Shown here piece after piece: positions 20,770-33,050 of a stretch of 64,000 nucleotides of DNA. This stretch comes from Globisporangium splendens (taxonomy: Eukaryota; Oomycota; Peronosporomycetes; Pythiales; Pythiaceae). A program made the translations under genes and the position numbers. Position 1 is the stretch's first letter; each line of letters opens with the position of its first letter. Where the stretch lies: contig VFIW01000006.1 in assembly GCA_006386115.1 (NCBI GenBank), positions 1,012,706-1,076,705 of the forward strand, written 5' to 3'. A model generated the notes under the pieces. That model worked only from the letters and a program-made list of their open reading frames with translations. It was not told the DNA's origin and did no database searches.

Positions 20770-21280
20770 TAAGTAGATAAGTGAGTCTTTATTATTCTTT
20801 TATTGTAGGCTAGGCAGTTTTGAGGGGAGACCCAAGTTTTGCACAGAGCATAGCACAGAGTTCTTTATCATCTTGTGATCAAATTATCTATTCGATTTTG
20901 GCTTGAAAAACGGTGCTTGCTTTGTTATCCGACCCTTGTCGAATGTGCAACTCCATGTCGCGTTCAGCCGCATTGTTTGTTACCTCACGCTATGCGTGCA
21001 CAAATCACGGCAGCATGATGCAAAAGCACACAAAAAGATGCAACAATTGCTCATCCCATTAGCGCATTGGTGCAAAACTGCATAAAAAGAATACGGAAGA
21101 GTGCTCAAAAGCACGCGCTGTCGGGAAGAGCACTTGAGCATGCAGACGAACAGATGCCACTGCCTTCAAACATTGTTACACGTGGTGCGCATGCTTGCTG
21201 TCTGGTTTATTATAATTATTGCGCACATGCTAGCGCGTGGACTGGTCACAAGAGCGAGCGTCCGCGCAACGCGCTCGCGT
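20770..21280. other. convergent intergenic region
   Basis: This is about 510 bases between the stop of the BT1 transporter and the stop of the small minus-strand gene. It is AT-rich just after 20770 (TTTATTATTCTTTTATTG), consistent with a polyadenylation region. Nothing else is supported. Confidence 0.5.
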
Positions 21281-21672
21281 TTACTTGGATGTGTCTGCCA
21301 GGAGCTTCTTCAGTGCGTCATTCTGCTGCTGCACGTACTTGGCCGACGTGTCGCCAGCATGCCGAATCTGGTCTTCCTGTCAAGTACACAAACGCACATA
21401 CACCCACACACAAAGCACCAGTATCCTATTATTCACTGCATCAATCGCAACAAGCAACGCAATTTGCACAGTGCGAAGAATACCTCGCGCTGGAAGTTGG
21501 ACTCGGCCTGGCGCTCGGTCCACTTCATGATGAAGTACCCGCAGACGACAGGCACGGCGAAGTAGACGGCGCCCATGGCACGCTGACCGTTCTTGGAGAG
21601 CGGGATGCGCGTGCTGTGGATCTTCTTCTTGAGGCGCTCGTGGCGCTCGCTCAGGTCGCGCAGGAAGTCCAT
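21281..21672 (-). CDS. 94-residue single-span membrane protein, mitochondrial-assembly-like (2 exons)
   Basis: Exons are 21672-21484 and 21376-21281, joined in phase 0 across a 107-base intron with GT-AG ends. The predicted protein has a basic N-terminus (D-L-S-E-R-H-E-R-L-K-K-K), one hydrophobic span at about residues 33-50 and a charged, Gln-rich helical tail ending L-A-D-T-S-K. Size, topology and charge pattern resemble small inner-membrane assembly factors of respiratory complexes, but I cannot name a family. It is divergent from the ankyrin gene. Exon structure and clean coding frames make it likely real. Confidence 0.75.
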
Positions 21673-22040
21673 TCTCGCTTGGTGTTGCGAGTGTGTGTCT
21701 CTGCAACAGGGACAAGAATGATGGGATGCCGTACCGTACAGAACACCAAAGAATCATATTTGTGTCTTCTGCGGTAGATGATCAGCGAGTGTACCGTACA
21801 ATACACTCGCTTATTAATGCATCTGTTGCGGTTCTACTGAAAATGACAGCGAAACGACGCGAACGGGTCAACTAGAGCAATGGACGATGACGCGTAGCAC
21901 ATGGCCCCAGGTGTGTGCGTGCATGGGACGATTTATGGACAGCTGCAATTGCAGCACCACGGCGGGTTCATAGAGTCACTGAGCCATGTGTGTGTGTGTA
22001 TGTGTGTATGTGTGCAACATCGTGACTCTGTCGTGAGCAG
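21673..22040. other. divergent promoter region with GT tract, small membrane protein / ankyrin genes
   Basis: This separates two divergent genes. A (TG)n-TATG(TG)n tract lies at about 21986-22016, just before the splice acceptor of the first confident ankyrin-gene exon, so part of this stretch may be an intron. A first exon with the start codon could lie near 21883-21910 but no candidate joins in frame. Confidence 0.45.
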
Positions 22041-24376
22041 CGGGAGGATCCCAACGCGCAAGCGAAGGACGAGGATGATTATGGTTACACCTCCCAGGAT
22101 CCAGCGTATCAGCACGAGCAGCAAGTCGAGTTCACAATGCTGGAGGGTTATGACGCGACAGCCTACTATGCAGCGTACGTCGAGAACCAAGGGTATGGCT
22201 ACGACGAGAATGGAAACGCGTCCTACGACTATGGGTACGATGAGAATGGGAATGCGCTTGGGGAGCTGCAGACCAACTCCGTCGAGGATGAGAACACGTT
22301 CTACGATCCTGCGTCGGGGTTGTACTACAACAGTGATGGCGTTGTAGTCACAGGCACTGCCGGTACTGATACTGATAGTGGATATTATTACGGCGCGAAC
22401 GAAGGAGAAAGCTACAGATGGGATGGAAGTGGTGCAGCAGCTACCGAGGACGGATACTATCCACTGGGTCAGTCGACATTTGCGTACGAGGAGCAGCAAG
22501 AAGAAGAGGAAGACCCACCGAGTCCGTTCAAAGACGAAGCGTACTGGGAACAAGAGCAGTACAATCAGTCAGCAGCAGCAGAAGAAGCGGTAGTAGATGA
22601 GAGCGCAGAGTTGGGAGATGGCACCGATTCTCCCGCTCCTGATACGGATCTACTGGTCGCTCCGTCATCTGCTTCGGCTATCAGCGCTCCAGCTACACCA
22701 TCGACTGGCTCACCACACCCGTCGAGGAAGAAAAAGGTATCACTAAAGATGTTCTGCATGATGAATGCCGAGAAGTGGCTCTTAGTTCCCGATCACGAGG
22801 CGATGATGTGCGTCTTCGTATGTCTGTAATAGCCAAAAACCAAGCAGGAGCGGATGCAAAAGCGCCAGGAGCTTCTCGAGAAGCAAGAAAAAGCAAAGCT
22901 GGAAGAGGGGAGCCCAACCGATTCGCGCGACGACAAGACAGCAACAGGTGCTCCCGGGACTAAGTCTTCCTCTCACCCAACGGCAGTAGCAGCAACAAAG
23001 AAACCGACGCTGATCCAGCGCGAGAAAGCCAAACTCCACGTCCAGATCCGGAAAGCCAAGGCCCTTGCGAGGACACGCATCCCCGTTCAACTTCGCATCC
23101 TCACCGAGGTATGCTCGCCCGTTCCATATACTTTTCATCTCTGCCGGGCTGGAAACGAGAACAAAGCCTCTGAGTGTGCCTTTTGTAGACTCGAAAGCAC
23201 TTGTCTCCGCAAGAAAGATACTTTGGCAGCACGAGTGTCGAGTGTGTGCTCTCGGACATTTTCTGGGCGTCGCTTAAAGGCGATCTGAGGCGTGTACGAT
23301 ATCTCGTCGAAATAGAGAACGTGAGCCCCATCGACAGCAAATTTGATCCCTGGAATGTAAGTTTTCCTAACTTGCTCGCAAAGAGCATGCTATTTTGTCT
23401 TTTGCTTTTGCGCGCTCATATTTCGTTCTCTCTATGCTGGCACCGCACGACACGCAGATGCAGCAAACTCCTCTTCACTGGTACGTCCACGTCCACTGCT
23501 TCATGCGTTCCACGACGCTTTGCCAAGATTCCTGATGGAGATCGCGCGACTTCTTCCACGTACAGGGCAGCGAAAGGTGGATCTCGAGACGTGGTCGAGT
23601 ACCTGCTTCAAGCAGGTGCGAGTGCCCGCTGTCTCGACGAGGTTGGTGCACATGCTGCTAAAGAGTCTTGTTTGCCTTGATCAGTAGAGTTGATCGGTGT
23701 GTCATTTTCTTTAGAATGGCAGCTTCCCTTTGTAGGTTCCACGAATGCGAACCTTGTGCCTATGTTTCATTTTCTGAGAATGCTGCGCTTTGGTTGTAGG
23801 CACATTGCATGCTGGGCAGGACACGCGGACACAGCGCTTGTCCTCGTCAAGGCGTCCGATACTCGAGACTTGTACGTGCAAGATTACGATGCAAGGGCAG
23901 CTTCAACGTCCCGTATTCACTTACATTCGGGCAGCTTGAGTACTCAAAACGTTGCACTTTTGCGTTGTGATAGGCGGCATTAGCGCCACTGGACTGGGCA
24001 AAGCTCCGAGGTCACACGCATGTGCTCAAGGCGATTGAACAAGTACGATGTGTCAGTGACGGCCAACATGCGTACAGATGTTGAACATTCGGGTTTACGT
24101 GTGTGTGTGTCACAGTATGAAGACTCGCTGTGGCTGCCAAAGTTCATCGACAACCTCATTCATGGCATCATTCGCTACAAGACCAAGGTCTTCAAACCTC
24201 CGCCAAAGCCTGTGCGGCTTGCCATTGCAAAGAGCACAGCAACGACAGAACCGGCTGCGCCATCAGACACTGCTGCTGCCGCGCCTTCGAGTCCACCTCC
24301 GGTAACGTCACAGGCACCAGCAACAATGACGTCATCAACCCCAATTCCTGCAACTGCTGGGTCCAAAACGAAATAA
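22041..24376 (+). CDS. ankyrin-repeat protein with OCRE-like N-terminus (at least 554 aa, nine exons, 5' end uncertain)
   Basis: The exons I read are 22041-22736, 22848-23108, 23189-23356, 23458-23480, 23566-23641, 23736-23755, 23800-23890, 23974-24042 and 24116-24376; all join in frame. The N-terminal part is Tyr/acid-rich with an OCRE-like element F-Y-D-P-A-S-G-L-Y-Y-N. A Glu/Lys coiled segment follows, then at least three ankyrin repeats (T-P-L-H-W-A-A-K-G-G, L-H-I-A-C-W-A-G-H, L-D-W-A-K-L-R-G-H) and a Pro/Ala/Thr-rich tail. Two exons are only 20 and 23 bases long. The seventh intron appears to start with GC. The frame is open back to 22041 but has no ATG before 22137, so either 22137 is the start or a first exon is missing. 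It is probably a scaffold or RNA-associated protein; the function is not known. Confidence 0.8.
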
Positions 24377-24586
24377 CGTTTGATGTCTCCATAACAGAGT
24401 CTTTGCACATGACGGATGCACCGAGCACGTGCTGACACGCAAACACATACAACAAAATTATGACCCAAATGGTTACTTTTTGGTATGACAAATTCTGGAG
24501 ACACTCAGCTCATCGACATGCATGATCATTGCGATAAACGACGATCACTATCGCATTCCATACGCACAGTTCATAGCTCAATGCGG

Positions 24587-27500
24587 TTACAGCAACGCAG
24601 ATTCACTCCCGTTCGCTAGCGCGTGGAAAAACGTCTCTGGATTCTCAGCGAGCTCCTTCGGATTTCCCGATTCCACGATGCGTCCTTGGTCAAATACGAG
24701 AACTCGGTCGCACGTCATGATCGTCTCGATGCGGTGCGCGACGATCAGAACCGTCGAACCACCAAACTCTCTTCGAATCATCTGCGCACAGAGCAACAAA
24801 CCAACAACAGCACCATTAGTTCAGATGATCAATCAAAAACAGCCATTTTACACAGCGTACTGTGGACACAATCTTGTCAGTCTCGTGATCAATCGAGGAC
24901 GTGGCTTCGTCGATGCAAAGCACTTTGGACGGGCGAAGCAGAGCACGCGCGATGCACAGCAGCTGACTCTGGCCGAGGCTAAGCGTTGCATCACCAGGTT
25001 CGATGATCGATTCAAGACCACGCGGGAGCTTCGAGACGACGACGTCCAGTCCGCACTTTGCCAAACAGGTCCACAGCGCATGATCATCAAAGCGGTCGCC
25101 AGGATCCAAGTTTGAGCGCACTGTGCCAGAGAACAGCACGATTTCCTGTGGGATGTAGGTCAACTGGGAACGTAGCTGGTACAGCGAGAGGCTTGCAAGG
25201 TTGACACCATCCACGAAAATATCCCCTCTGGTCCACGCCACGGCACGGAAAAGCGCATTGAGAAACGTACTCTTCCCGGCACCAGTGCGTCCACAGATGC
25301 CAACCTTCTCGCCAGCTTGGATGACACAACTGATGTCGGACAACGCAGTTACATTTGAGGTGCTGGTTCGATACGTCACGGTCAGCCCGCGGACATCAAC
25401 TTTCCCATGAGAAGGCCACGCACTCGATCGTAGACTAACGCTGCTTGGTAGCTTGGCGCGTCTAGGTTGCGAGACAACCGCTTCTTCAGCAGGCAGATCC
25501 GCATACTCTTTCACTCGCTCCACAGCGATCATTTGCTGCTCCGTGTCAATGAAGCTCCCTAAGACAGCATTCAGCTTGGATACAATCGGAAGAGCGTACG
25601 TGAGAGTCAACCCAAGGATCCCGGGGTTCACGGCTCCAGTAAACTGGAACTCGGCGACGGCAAAGATCGCAACAAACGACGTCACGCACACACCGAGCAT
25701 GTCGAGACGGATGCCAAACCAGGACCCCGTGTTCGCACCAAGGAACGACATTCGCTGGCTGAGGTTCAGGCAGCTCTCGTACGCTCTCGCGTAAGCAGTC
25801 TCAAGTTTCATTGCTCGAATCACGTACAAACCATCCAAGGTCTCGGTAAACATAGTGAGAATCGGAGACTGGGTCACGGAATCGAGTCGACGAATGTGGC
25901 GCGCGGTCGGTCGATAGCTTTGCTGGAGGAAAAAGTAGGCAATGCTTAGCGGAATCAGCAGCAGAAGCACGAACTTATTGCCGTAAAAGAGAATTACGAG
26001 CGCACCGACGACGTCGGCGAAATCCTTGAGGAAAATGTTGAGAATGAATGGCAGGGACTCGTCCACCGAGTACGTGTCTCCACTCAATCGATTCAGGATG
26101 CGGCCGACAGGAGTCTCGTCAAAGAAGCGCAGCGGTGCATGGAACACACTCGTCACGAGCTTTCCATACACTGTTTTCGCTGCACGCAAGCCGCCACTCG
26201 CAAACAGAAAGGATCGGAAAAACACCGACGTACAGTTCGCGGCAGTGATCCACAGCAGCGTATTCGCAAACACGACAGGTTTCACGTTGTGAGAATTTGT
26301 GTACACGCCGATCCACCAGTCCAGTCCATTGCGCGACAGTTGCATCACCGTGATCGAGACCAGAATGAGCAGCGTCAGCGGCCACCCGATCGATGCCGCG
26401 TACGCTTTCCACACGTGAAAGCTGACGACACCACCTTCTCGATGCTCTTCGGCGTGCTTCTCATCCTCACCTGGTTCACTGGATTCCGGTTCGTTCGTTT
26501 CCGCGTCTGATACTGCTAGACTACTCTCTTGGAGAGCATCTTGATCAGATACGGCCTCATCACTTTCCTGTCGATGCGCTTCTCTTCTGTCTCGAAGCAT
26601 GGATTGCAGTCTTGTGCTCTGTGAATCTGGACGAAGAAGTGCATCGTAACTCCCTGTCTCGACGATGCCGCCACTGTCCATGACGATCACTTCCACCGTT
26701 CGCGGAAACAGTTCGAGCAAGTGGATCGAATGCGTCACAAGCACAACTGTAGCACCTAATGGAAACACTCGCTGCCGTTCGTTTTCCGAGCGAAAGCAGT
26801 TTGTGATGATCCGCGCCGCTGTCTTGGCGTCCAGCCCGCTCAGCGGGTCATCCAGCAAATACAGAGACGTTCGCTGGTACAACGCGCGCGCCAGATTGAT
26901 TCGTAGCTTTTGGCCACCACTAAAATTGCCCCCGTTTTCGCTGACGAGGGTGCGATCAAACAGCGGACGCTTTTCCAAGTCGTGGTCCAGCTCACACACC
27001 CGCAACACTTGACGATAGAGGTCTTCGTCCACTTGTTCTTCTCCATCGCCACTGCTACACATCGTGATGTTTTGACGCACTGTGGCTCGGAACAGCCATG
27101 GCGTCTGTGGCGCGTACGATGCACGTGGTCGAAACACGCCAAATTGGCCCGACTGACGACGCATTTCGCCCAAAAGCGCAAGCAAAAGCGACGACTTCCC
27201 AGCACCAACGGGGCCACACACGACATAATCACGGTTCGGCTTCAGGACCAGTTCCTCAATACTCAATTCAAACGACGACGATGTCATCGTTGATGTGGGT
27301 GATGCTGCTGGCATTAGCGGAACCGTCACATCCTCACTCTCATCGTTTTGTTGCTCTCCTGCTTGCTTCCCCCATACAAAGATGCAATCCGAGACTTCAA
27401 CGACATGTTTCTCAGTGGTATCCTTCCGTTCGGATTTCGGCTTTGGAGGCAATATGGACGGCCGGATAAAGACGCCATTGCGATCATTCCATGCAAACAG

Positions 27501-29497
27501 GAAATCGCGAATGCGAAGTGCCGACACGCGCGCCTCGAGAAACCCGTTGATGATCCAAGGAAAGTAGTTCATAGGGAAAATCAGGCGATCAAGCAGCGAC
27601 ACGGCCGTGAACGCATTCGCAGCCGTAATGTCATGACCCGAGTAAATCACGGCCGCAAACACCGACGTCTGCACTATCACGGGTGTGGACGCCCAAAAGA
27701 ACACGCACAGAGCATCCAGGTACTTGCGCACGGTCAGTCGCCCCATCTCGAGCTGGCGATAGGCATCCAGTTTGGTCAGGTAGACATCGACCCAGGCCAG
27801 GAGTTTGATGGTCTTGATGGCTTTCAGGCACTCAGCCGTCAGGTTCACACGCTCGTCGCGATACTGGAGCATAAACTTTGTCACGCTCTGGATTTTCCCT
27901 CCAAGCAACGTCTGTACGGGCAACATGACACCAAGAACGACGAGCCCTGCGACAAAGGCGTACGAGACTTCCTTACTCAGGAGGAAGAGCGCAAACACGA
28001 TCTCTCCAGGGATCAAAAACATGTCAAACACAGTGTTGGGCATGCCAACGAGGCGTCCGAGGTCCACGGAGATCAAGTTCGTGATGCGGCCGAGGCCGTA
28101 GCGGCGCTTCGCGGTTGTTGACAACGTCAGCGAGCGGTCGTAGATCGCTGAGATCACGCCGGCGCGGACTCGGAGATCGAACCGTTTCCACGCCAAGCCG
28201 TACTGAGTTCCCGACACAGACGCGGCCACAGATCGCAAGACCATGGCGCCGGCGAGCAGGTACCCTTTCTGCAATTCCGGCTGCGGTTCATCGGCCCAAT
28301 CCAGAAAGAGCTTGATCAGCAGCGGACTCGCCAGTCCAATGCACTTGTTCAGAGTCGACCACGCGGCGAAAAACAGCACTTCCCACCCGTAGAGCCGCCG
28401 GGCGACGCTAAGAAAGGACGCGTTCTGTGGTCCTGCTTGCTGCAGTTCGCACTCTAGCGCCTGTTCGAACTTCCTCGCAGCAGCAGCCGTCGCATCTTGT
28501 TTCGGGAGCTCAGGGATGTCGTCGATCTCGAGACGCCGCACTTGTCCGAGCGCGATGAATGGTGAGATCCACCAGTACGAGATGCGCGAGAGCCACCCCG
28601 CGCGGTCAAACGGACTGGGTCGCGGAGTTTTTCCTCTAAGAGAGGATGGACGCTTGCTTATTTGCGACTCTGAAGAAGTAGACTCGTAGTGCTGGATCGC
28701 GTGCCGAGTCGCAGCCAACACCGCAAGCCCATACACCATCGCGTCTTCGACCGAGCGCAGCTTCGCCACGACAGGGTAGCGAGTCCACAACAGCGCGTTG
28801 TCGTCGTAGAGAATCCCGAGGAGACAGTAGATCGCGATAAACACCACAATGAGCACGAGGAAACGCGATTGCCGATAGCGCGCTCGAGAAGACTCGTACA
28901 TCAACACGGAAGCGTAGAACCACCATGAGACCGCATCGAGGCTGCCGCGGACGATCTGTAGCACAAAAATAACGTATGACCCGCTCTTAGCACTCAATTA
29001 CCGCATTATAGCTGTTGATGCGTCCAAGTATCATGCAGTTCGAATGTACGACGTTGCACGTACGAGAGCAGCCATGAATGGATGTTTGAACGCTGTCACG
29101 AGCGTCGCGACCGCCATCGCCATTGCAATCACCGCGAGCATCACATGCACAATGAGTAGCCACGCTGCAATGCGGCGGCGATGACAGCTGCCACCAATTA
29201 CTCTTTGCGGCGGCATGGCGATCAATTGCAGCACGCGCTGCATGCAACCAGCCAGGAACAGCACCTGCAGCACTACATTTCCACCCACAGCAACGCCACA
29301 CGGTCAATGAATGAGCAGCTACGCATATACACGACACGCAGCACATAGTACAGTACCTTGAGAGGCCAGTAGACGTCCACATGATGCGGACGCGAGCGCG
29401 GAGCCGTCGACCGCGACACAGAACGCGGCGGCAGCAGATCCTCCTCCCATCTTGCTTTGTGAGAGGAGAAGATAGTGGCTTCAACCCATGCGGTCAC
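24587..29497 (-). CDS. ABC transporter, subfamily C (MRP-like, about 1,540 aa, 4 exons)
   Basis: Exons are 29497-29357, 29264-29064, 28955-24861 and 24781-24587 (boundaries within a base or two). This is a full transporter with two membrane domains and two nucleotide-binding domains. NBD1 has Walker A G-P-V-G-A-G-K-S-S (near 27200), signature F-S-G-G-Q and Walker B L-Y-L-L-D-D-P-L-S-G-L-D. NBD2 has G-R-T-G-A-G-K-S-T (near 25275), signature L-S-L-G-Q and Walker B V-L-C-I-D-E-A-T-S-S-I-D. The order and linker are those of ABCC/MRP pumps that export conjugates and drugs. The start is unclear: the frame opens with GTG at 29497, and the nearby ATG at about 29490 is out of frame by one base beside a G run. 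An initiator-like TCATTCC lies about 45 bases upstream, near 29540. Confidence 0.93.
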
Positions 29498-30315
29498 TCT
29501 TCTGGGGGATAGATATGAATGTCACTGTGCAGAAGGAATGAGATTATAGTGACACGGCACTATTTCGTTTGTGCCAAGGGTTGAAACAGAACGAGATGTG
29601 GCTCTGAAGCTGCTCGATGTGTCAAGGTGGCGAGGCGAGATACAGCAACGCTGTCACGTGCAGACCGTTTGTTTTCCTTGCACGAGTCTGCTCTGTCGCC
29701 CGCCCGCTTGTCCGTTCATGAGCGGATTGAAGGGCGAGAGCCACCAGAACGCCGCGCTTCATGAAAGCATCTGGTTGTGGAAGTGGAGCGATTACTTGGG
29801 GGGTATGCTTGTAGACAATGCGAAGTGACAAACCACTTTGCGCCTGCCGGTCAGTTTGTTTTATTCAAACGGCGGAGCTGCTTGTGATCGCCAGTGACGT
29901 CCGAGATGGAGCGACGAAGAGCTCCGTGTGTGCTGTTTTCTCTTCTTTGACGAGCGCAGCAAGTGATGCGAGGTGAAAATTCGGCAACAGTGGCACTTCA
30001 AGTGCTGCACATAGTGATGTCGTGGTCGATTGTATGTGACTTTAGCTGGTCATGCCAAGGAGATTTTGCGGCAGCAACGGAGCATGATAACTCGTCAAGA
30101 TGCCACATCAAGTCGAATGGTTGTTGAGCTGCTGAGTGCGGGTGTTGGGACAGATCTCAACTGCTATGTCGGCTAAATTTACATCGGCGGTGTGGCAATT
30201 GTGCTTGGTTGTGCTCGACCTCTCGACTCTTTGGCGACGCTCATGTGAGAAACTACCGTCTCCTTCCTCGCCCACGCGCGTTCATACATAAAAAAAAGAT
30301 TGCAGTTGGCTTTAG
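29498..30315. other. divergent promoter region, ABC transporter / EF-hand genes
   Basis: This is 818 bases between two divergent genes. An oomycete initiator-like AATCTCATTCCTTC on the minus strand near 29540 fits the ABC transporter. On the plus side a run of seven A lies about 20 bases before the EF-hand ATG. The open frames at 29571-29831 on both strands have no support. Confidence 0.5.
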
Positions 30316-31335
30316 ATGGCGGCTGTCACCGAGAGTCGTGTCGATGCGTTGCTGACCAAACTTCGTGACATCTTTGAGATCAAGTCGGGGTACAAGGACG
30401 ACGTGTTCCAGGCCAAACTCCTGGAGAAGCATTTCAAGACGTTCGACAGCGACGGCTCCGGCATCATCGACTTTGACGAGTTTAGTCGCGCGATGGTCAA
30501 GTTGAACTTTGTTGGCGTCCAGGCTGAGGTGGAAGCGCTTTTCGATCGCTTCGATGAAGATCTCAATGGCGTAATTTCCTACGCTGAGTTTGCGCAGGGA
30601 GTGTTTGCTCACAGAGTCGAGGCTACTGCAACGAGCAACTCGTTGCTGCAGCGGGTTCGCGACAAGATTCTGGACGCCGGCGGGAAAACGGCATCCGTAC
30701 TCTGGGAGTGATCTTACGACGCATGGATCAAAATGGCAATGGTGTGATTGAGATCGAGGTATGAATGCATGGTGGCTAGTATCTGATTGACGTTTGGATA
30801 TTCACTGGATCATTGCGCTGGTTTTTGTGTCGTTGCAGGAGTTTCAAGAAGGCACACTGCAGTTGGGGCTCGGTGGCATTGATGCCAGTGAACTCGAGCG
30901 CGTCTTTCGGTTCTTTGATGCCGATCAAAGTGGCAAAATCACTGTCCATGAACTTATGCGAGGACTTCGGGTACGTGGTTGAAGCCACGCGACGCATTGC
31001 TCGAGTTCATGCGGGTGTTCGAAGATGCCAGTTCCCAGGATGGCACGATCACATGGCATGAGTTCCTCTCATACTACAAAGATCTGAGTGCCGGGATCGC
31101 GAATGACGACGAGTTTGAGCTCATGATCCGCAACGCGTGGTATCTGAGCGGCGGCAAAGGGTGGTGCGCGAATACGACGTGCCGGCGTGTCCTCGTCACG
31201 TTCCGAGACGGCTCCCAGCGTGTCCTGGAGATCGAGAATGATCTGGGTGTGAATGCCAACGACAAGCGCAAGATGATCCAGAAGCTGACCGAGCAGGGGT
31301 ACCGCCAGATCGTCGACATTTCGCTCGCGAATTAA
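30316..31335 (+). CDS. EF-hand calcium-binding protein, calcyphosin-like (about 313 aa, 2 exons, two one-base frame breaks)
   Basis: Exon 1 is 30316-30758 and exon 2 is 30839-31335, joined at I-E-I-E|E-F-Q-E-G. At least four EF-hand loops are seen: D-S-D-G-S-G-I-I-D-F-D-E-F, D-E-D-L-N-G-V-I-S-Y-A-E-F, D-Q-N-G-N-G-V-I-E-I-E-E-F and D-A-D-Q-S-G-K-I-T-V-H-E-L. A degenerate loop follows (S-Q-D-G-T-I-T-W-H-E-F), then a C-terminal domain with W-C-A-N-T-T-C. The frame slips by -1 near 30682-30684 and 30969-30971. Both sites are runs of three G, and one extra G at each restores a single frame whose total length is a multiple of three. I read these as consensus errors; a recent pseudogene is the alternative. 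Likely a Ca2+ sensor. Confidence 0.8.
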
Positions 31336-33050
31336 AGTGCGTATGCAGCATAAAAGCGCGATGAAAGAGAGCACCAACATTGAGCAACTCGTATGCGATG
31401 ATTACTGTGGGATCTTTTGTGCAAGTGTGTTGCAGAACTCCCAACCTATCTCTGCGCGCGGGACCGTCCACCTGATCGGTATCACAGGGCAGTTCAGCTG
31501 ATTCGAATTAGATGTGCGGGGAGTCGCTGTCAATGACTGCAGCAGCAACGTTGGTCTGTGAATGCAGGGCAACGACAGTCACACTACCGCGTGGGAGTGG
31601 CATTTCTTCGCCTTTTTCCGTAGAGGCTAAGCAGAAGTTGGTCTGATACCGTGACACGATGCTCAGATTTGCTTCAATGAAGCAGCGGATTGTGTCAACA
31701 GAATGCTCCAGCCGACCTGCCTACCTGTACTCCATGTATTGAACACGAATGCCTCTGAGCAGGGTGCGTTTACATTTCTTGTCTTTCAAGCTTGCTCACA
31801 TTGCTCCTCCCACACAGACATCTACATTTCCATCTTCGTCAAATGGACAGATCTGTACATGCCAAAGCAACCTACATGTCCTGTCGACGTGGGCATGTGA
31901 ATGAACAGCCTCTCCTACCTCACCCAACTAAGCTCCATGCTCTCGAAGCCCAGCGACGCCTTCAGACCGCATGTGAGTCACGGATGCAACCAATGTTTAC
32001 TGGCAGGGGCATCATGGCGTCACATGAATGGGGATGGCGAGAAGAAGAAGAGACGAAGAGCTCCGTCAGCCTGTTTCTGTCGCCATGAGCGCTGAGATCT
32101 CACGTCACCCGGGTTGGACTCTTTGCCCGAAAAAGTGGACACGACAGAAGCAGAAACAGGGCAGTGAGTCCCTTTCCACTTTTGCACAAGTGGACGATGT
32201 CCGGTAGTCAGTGGGTTCGTGCTCAAACCATTTACGCAGCAACGCCTCAACACTTTCTTCGAGATTAGAAACCTGCAGCCCCCGAGATGCCATTTTCCAC
32301 AGACAAACCCACAGGCATGACCAGCAAATCGTTCTGTCTGTTAGCGCGGTGAGACCGTAGATTCGGCATGAGGAGAATGTTTCTTATCCAGCGCTGTTAA
32401 TAGAAGTAGCCGATCAGTGGCATGAGATAAGCCTTCGAAGGATTCTCATCTCGGTTCTACGAAAATATAGAAGAACCGACTGAACGTCAACGGCGTCCAA
32501 CATTGCAGCGCTTCCTCATGCCAACACTTCAGACAAGCCGCAGCTCGTAAATTGAGGAAAGCCAGATGAACCCCGACACCCTCTGGAGTCCAGTGAGCAC
32601 GACACCTTTCGATGATAAAACAGCCGCCAACGGCTCGAGGCTTCCAGTATTCGCGCAATCTTCAGATGAGTCCCAGGTCCGATCGCAGGCATTTGCAGCC
32701 AGGTAGGTTGCGCTACGACATAGAATTGGGACTTGCACTACAGTACGCTGAGTTTGAGCTGCACCCTTTTTCCACTTGCAGTGTCCCGATTGTGTCCACC
32801 CATTCAACGGTTTCGTTCATGGGTGGAAGGGAATACAGACGGGACAACTTGTTCTCAGCTCTGTAGCCCCTCATTCTCCTAGCACGGCTGTTCTTGTTAT
32901 TATATCTAGCGATGCGAGGAGATGCGCCTCGCCTCCATCTCCCTCGTCGCTCTCCCTTGCAATTGACCAAGTCCTCCCCCCTTCAGGACCACACGAACGA
33001 AGCCGAGGAGCCATTTCGGCATTCCCTTGGCCCCCACCGCCAGTGACATT
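31336..33050. other. intergenic region before the zinc-finger cluster
   Basis: This is about 1.7 kb. A short plus-strand frame at 31901-31972 ends in a good splice donor (CAT|GTGAGT) and looks exon-like. A minus-strand frame at 32105-32293 (62 codons, L-E-E-S-V-E-A-L-L-R-K-W-F-E-H) also looks coding-like. Neither joins to anything I can identify. The element CTGAGATCTCACGTCA at 32092-32107 recurs in zinc-finger spacers. A TCATTCT initiator-like site lies near 32872. Confidence 0.45.

Noticed and set aside
30682..30690. Possible programmed -1 ribosomal frameshift at GGCGGGAAAAC
   Set aside because: The heptamer is not a proper X-XXY-YYZ site in the zero frame, and similar breaks at G runs occur elsewhere in unrelated genes.
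30971..30984. A 14-base GT...AG stretch in the EF-hand gene that would also restore the frame if spliced
   Set aside because: Far shorter than any intron known in oomycetes; adding one G to the adjacent GGG explains the break equally well and fits the other cases.
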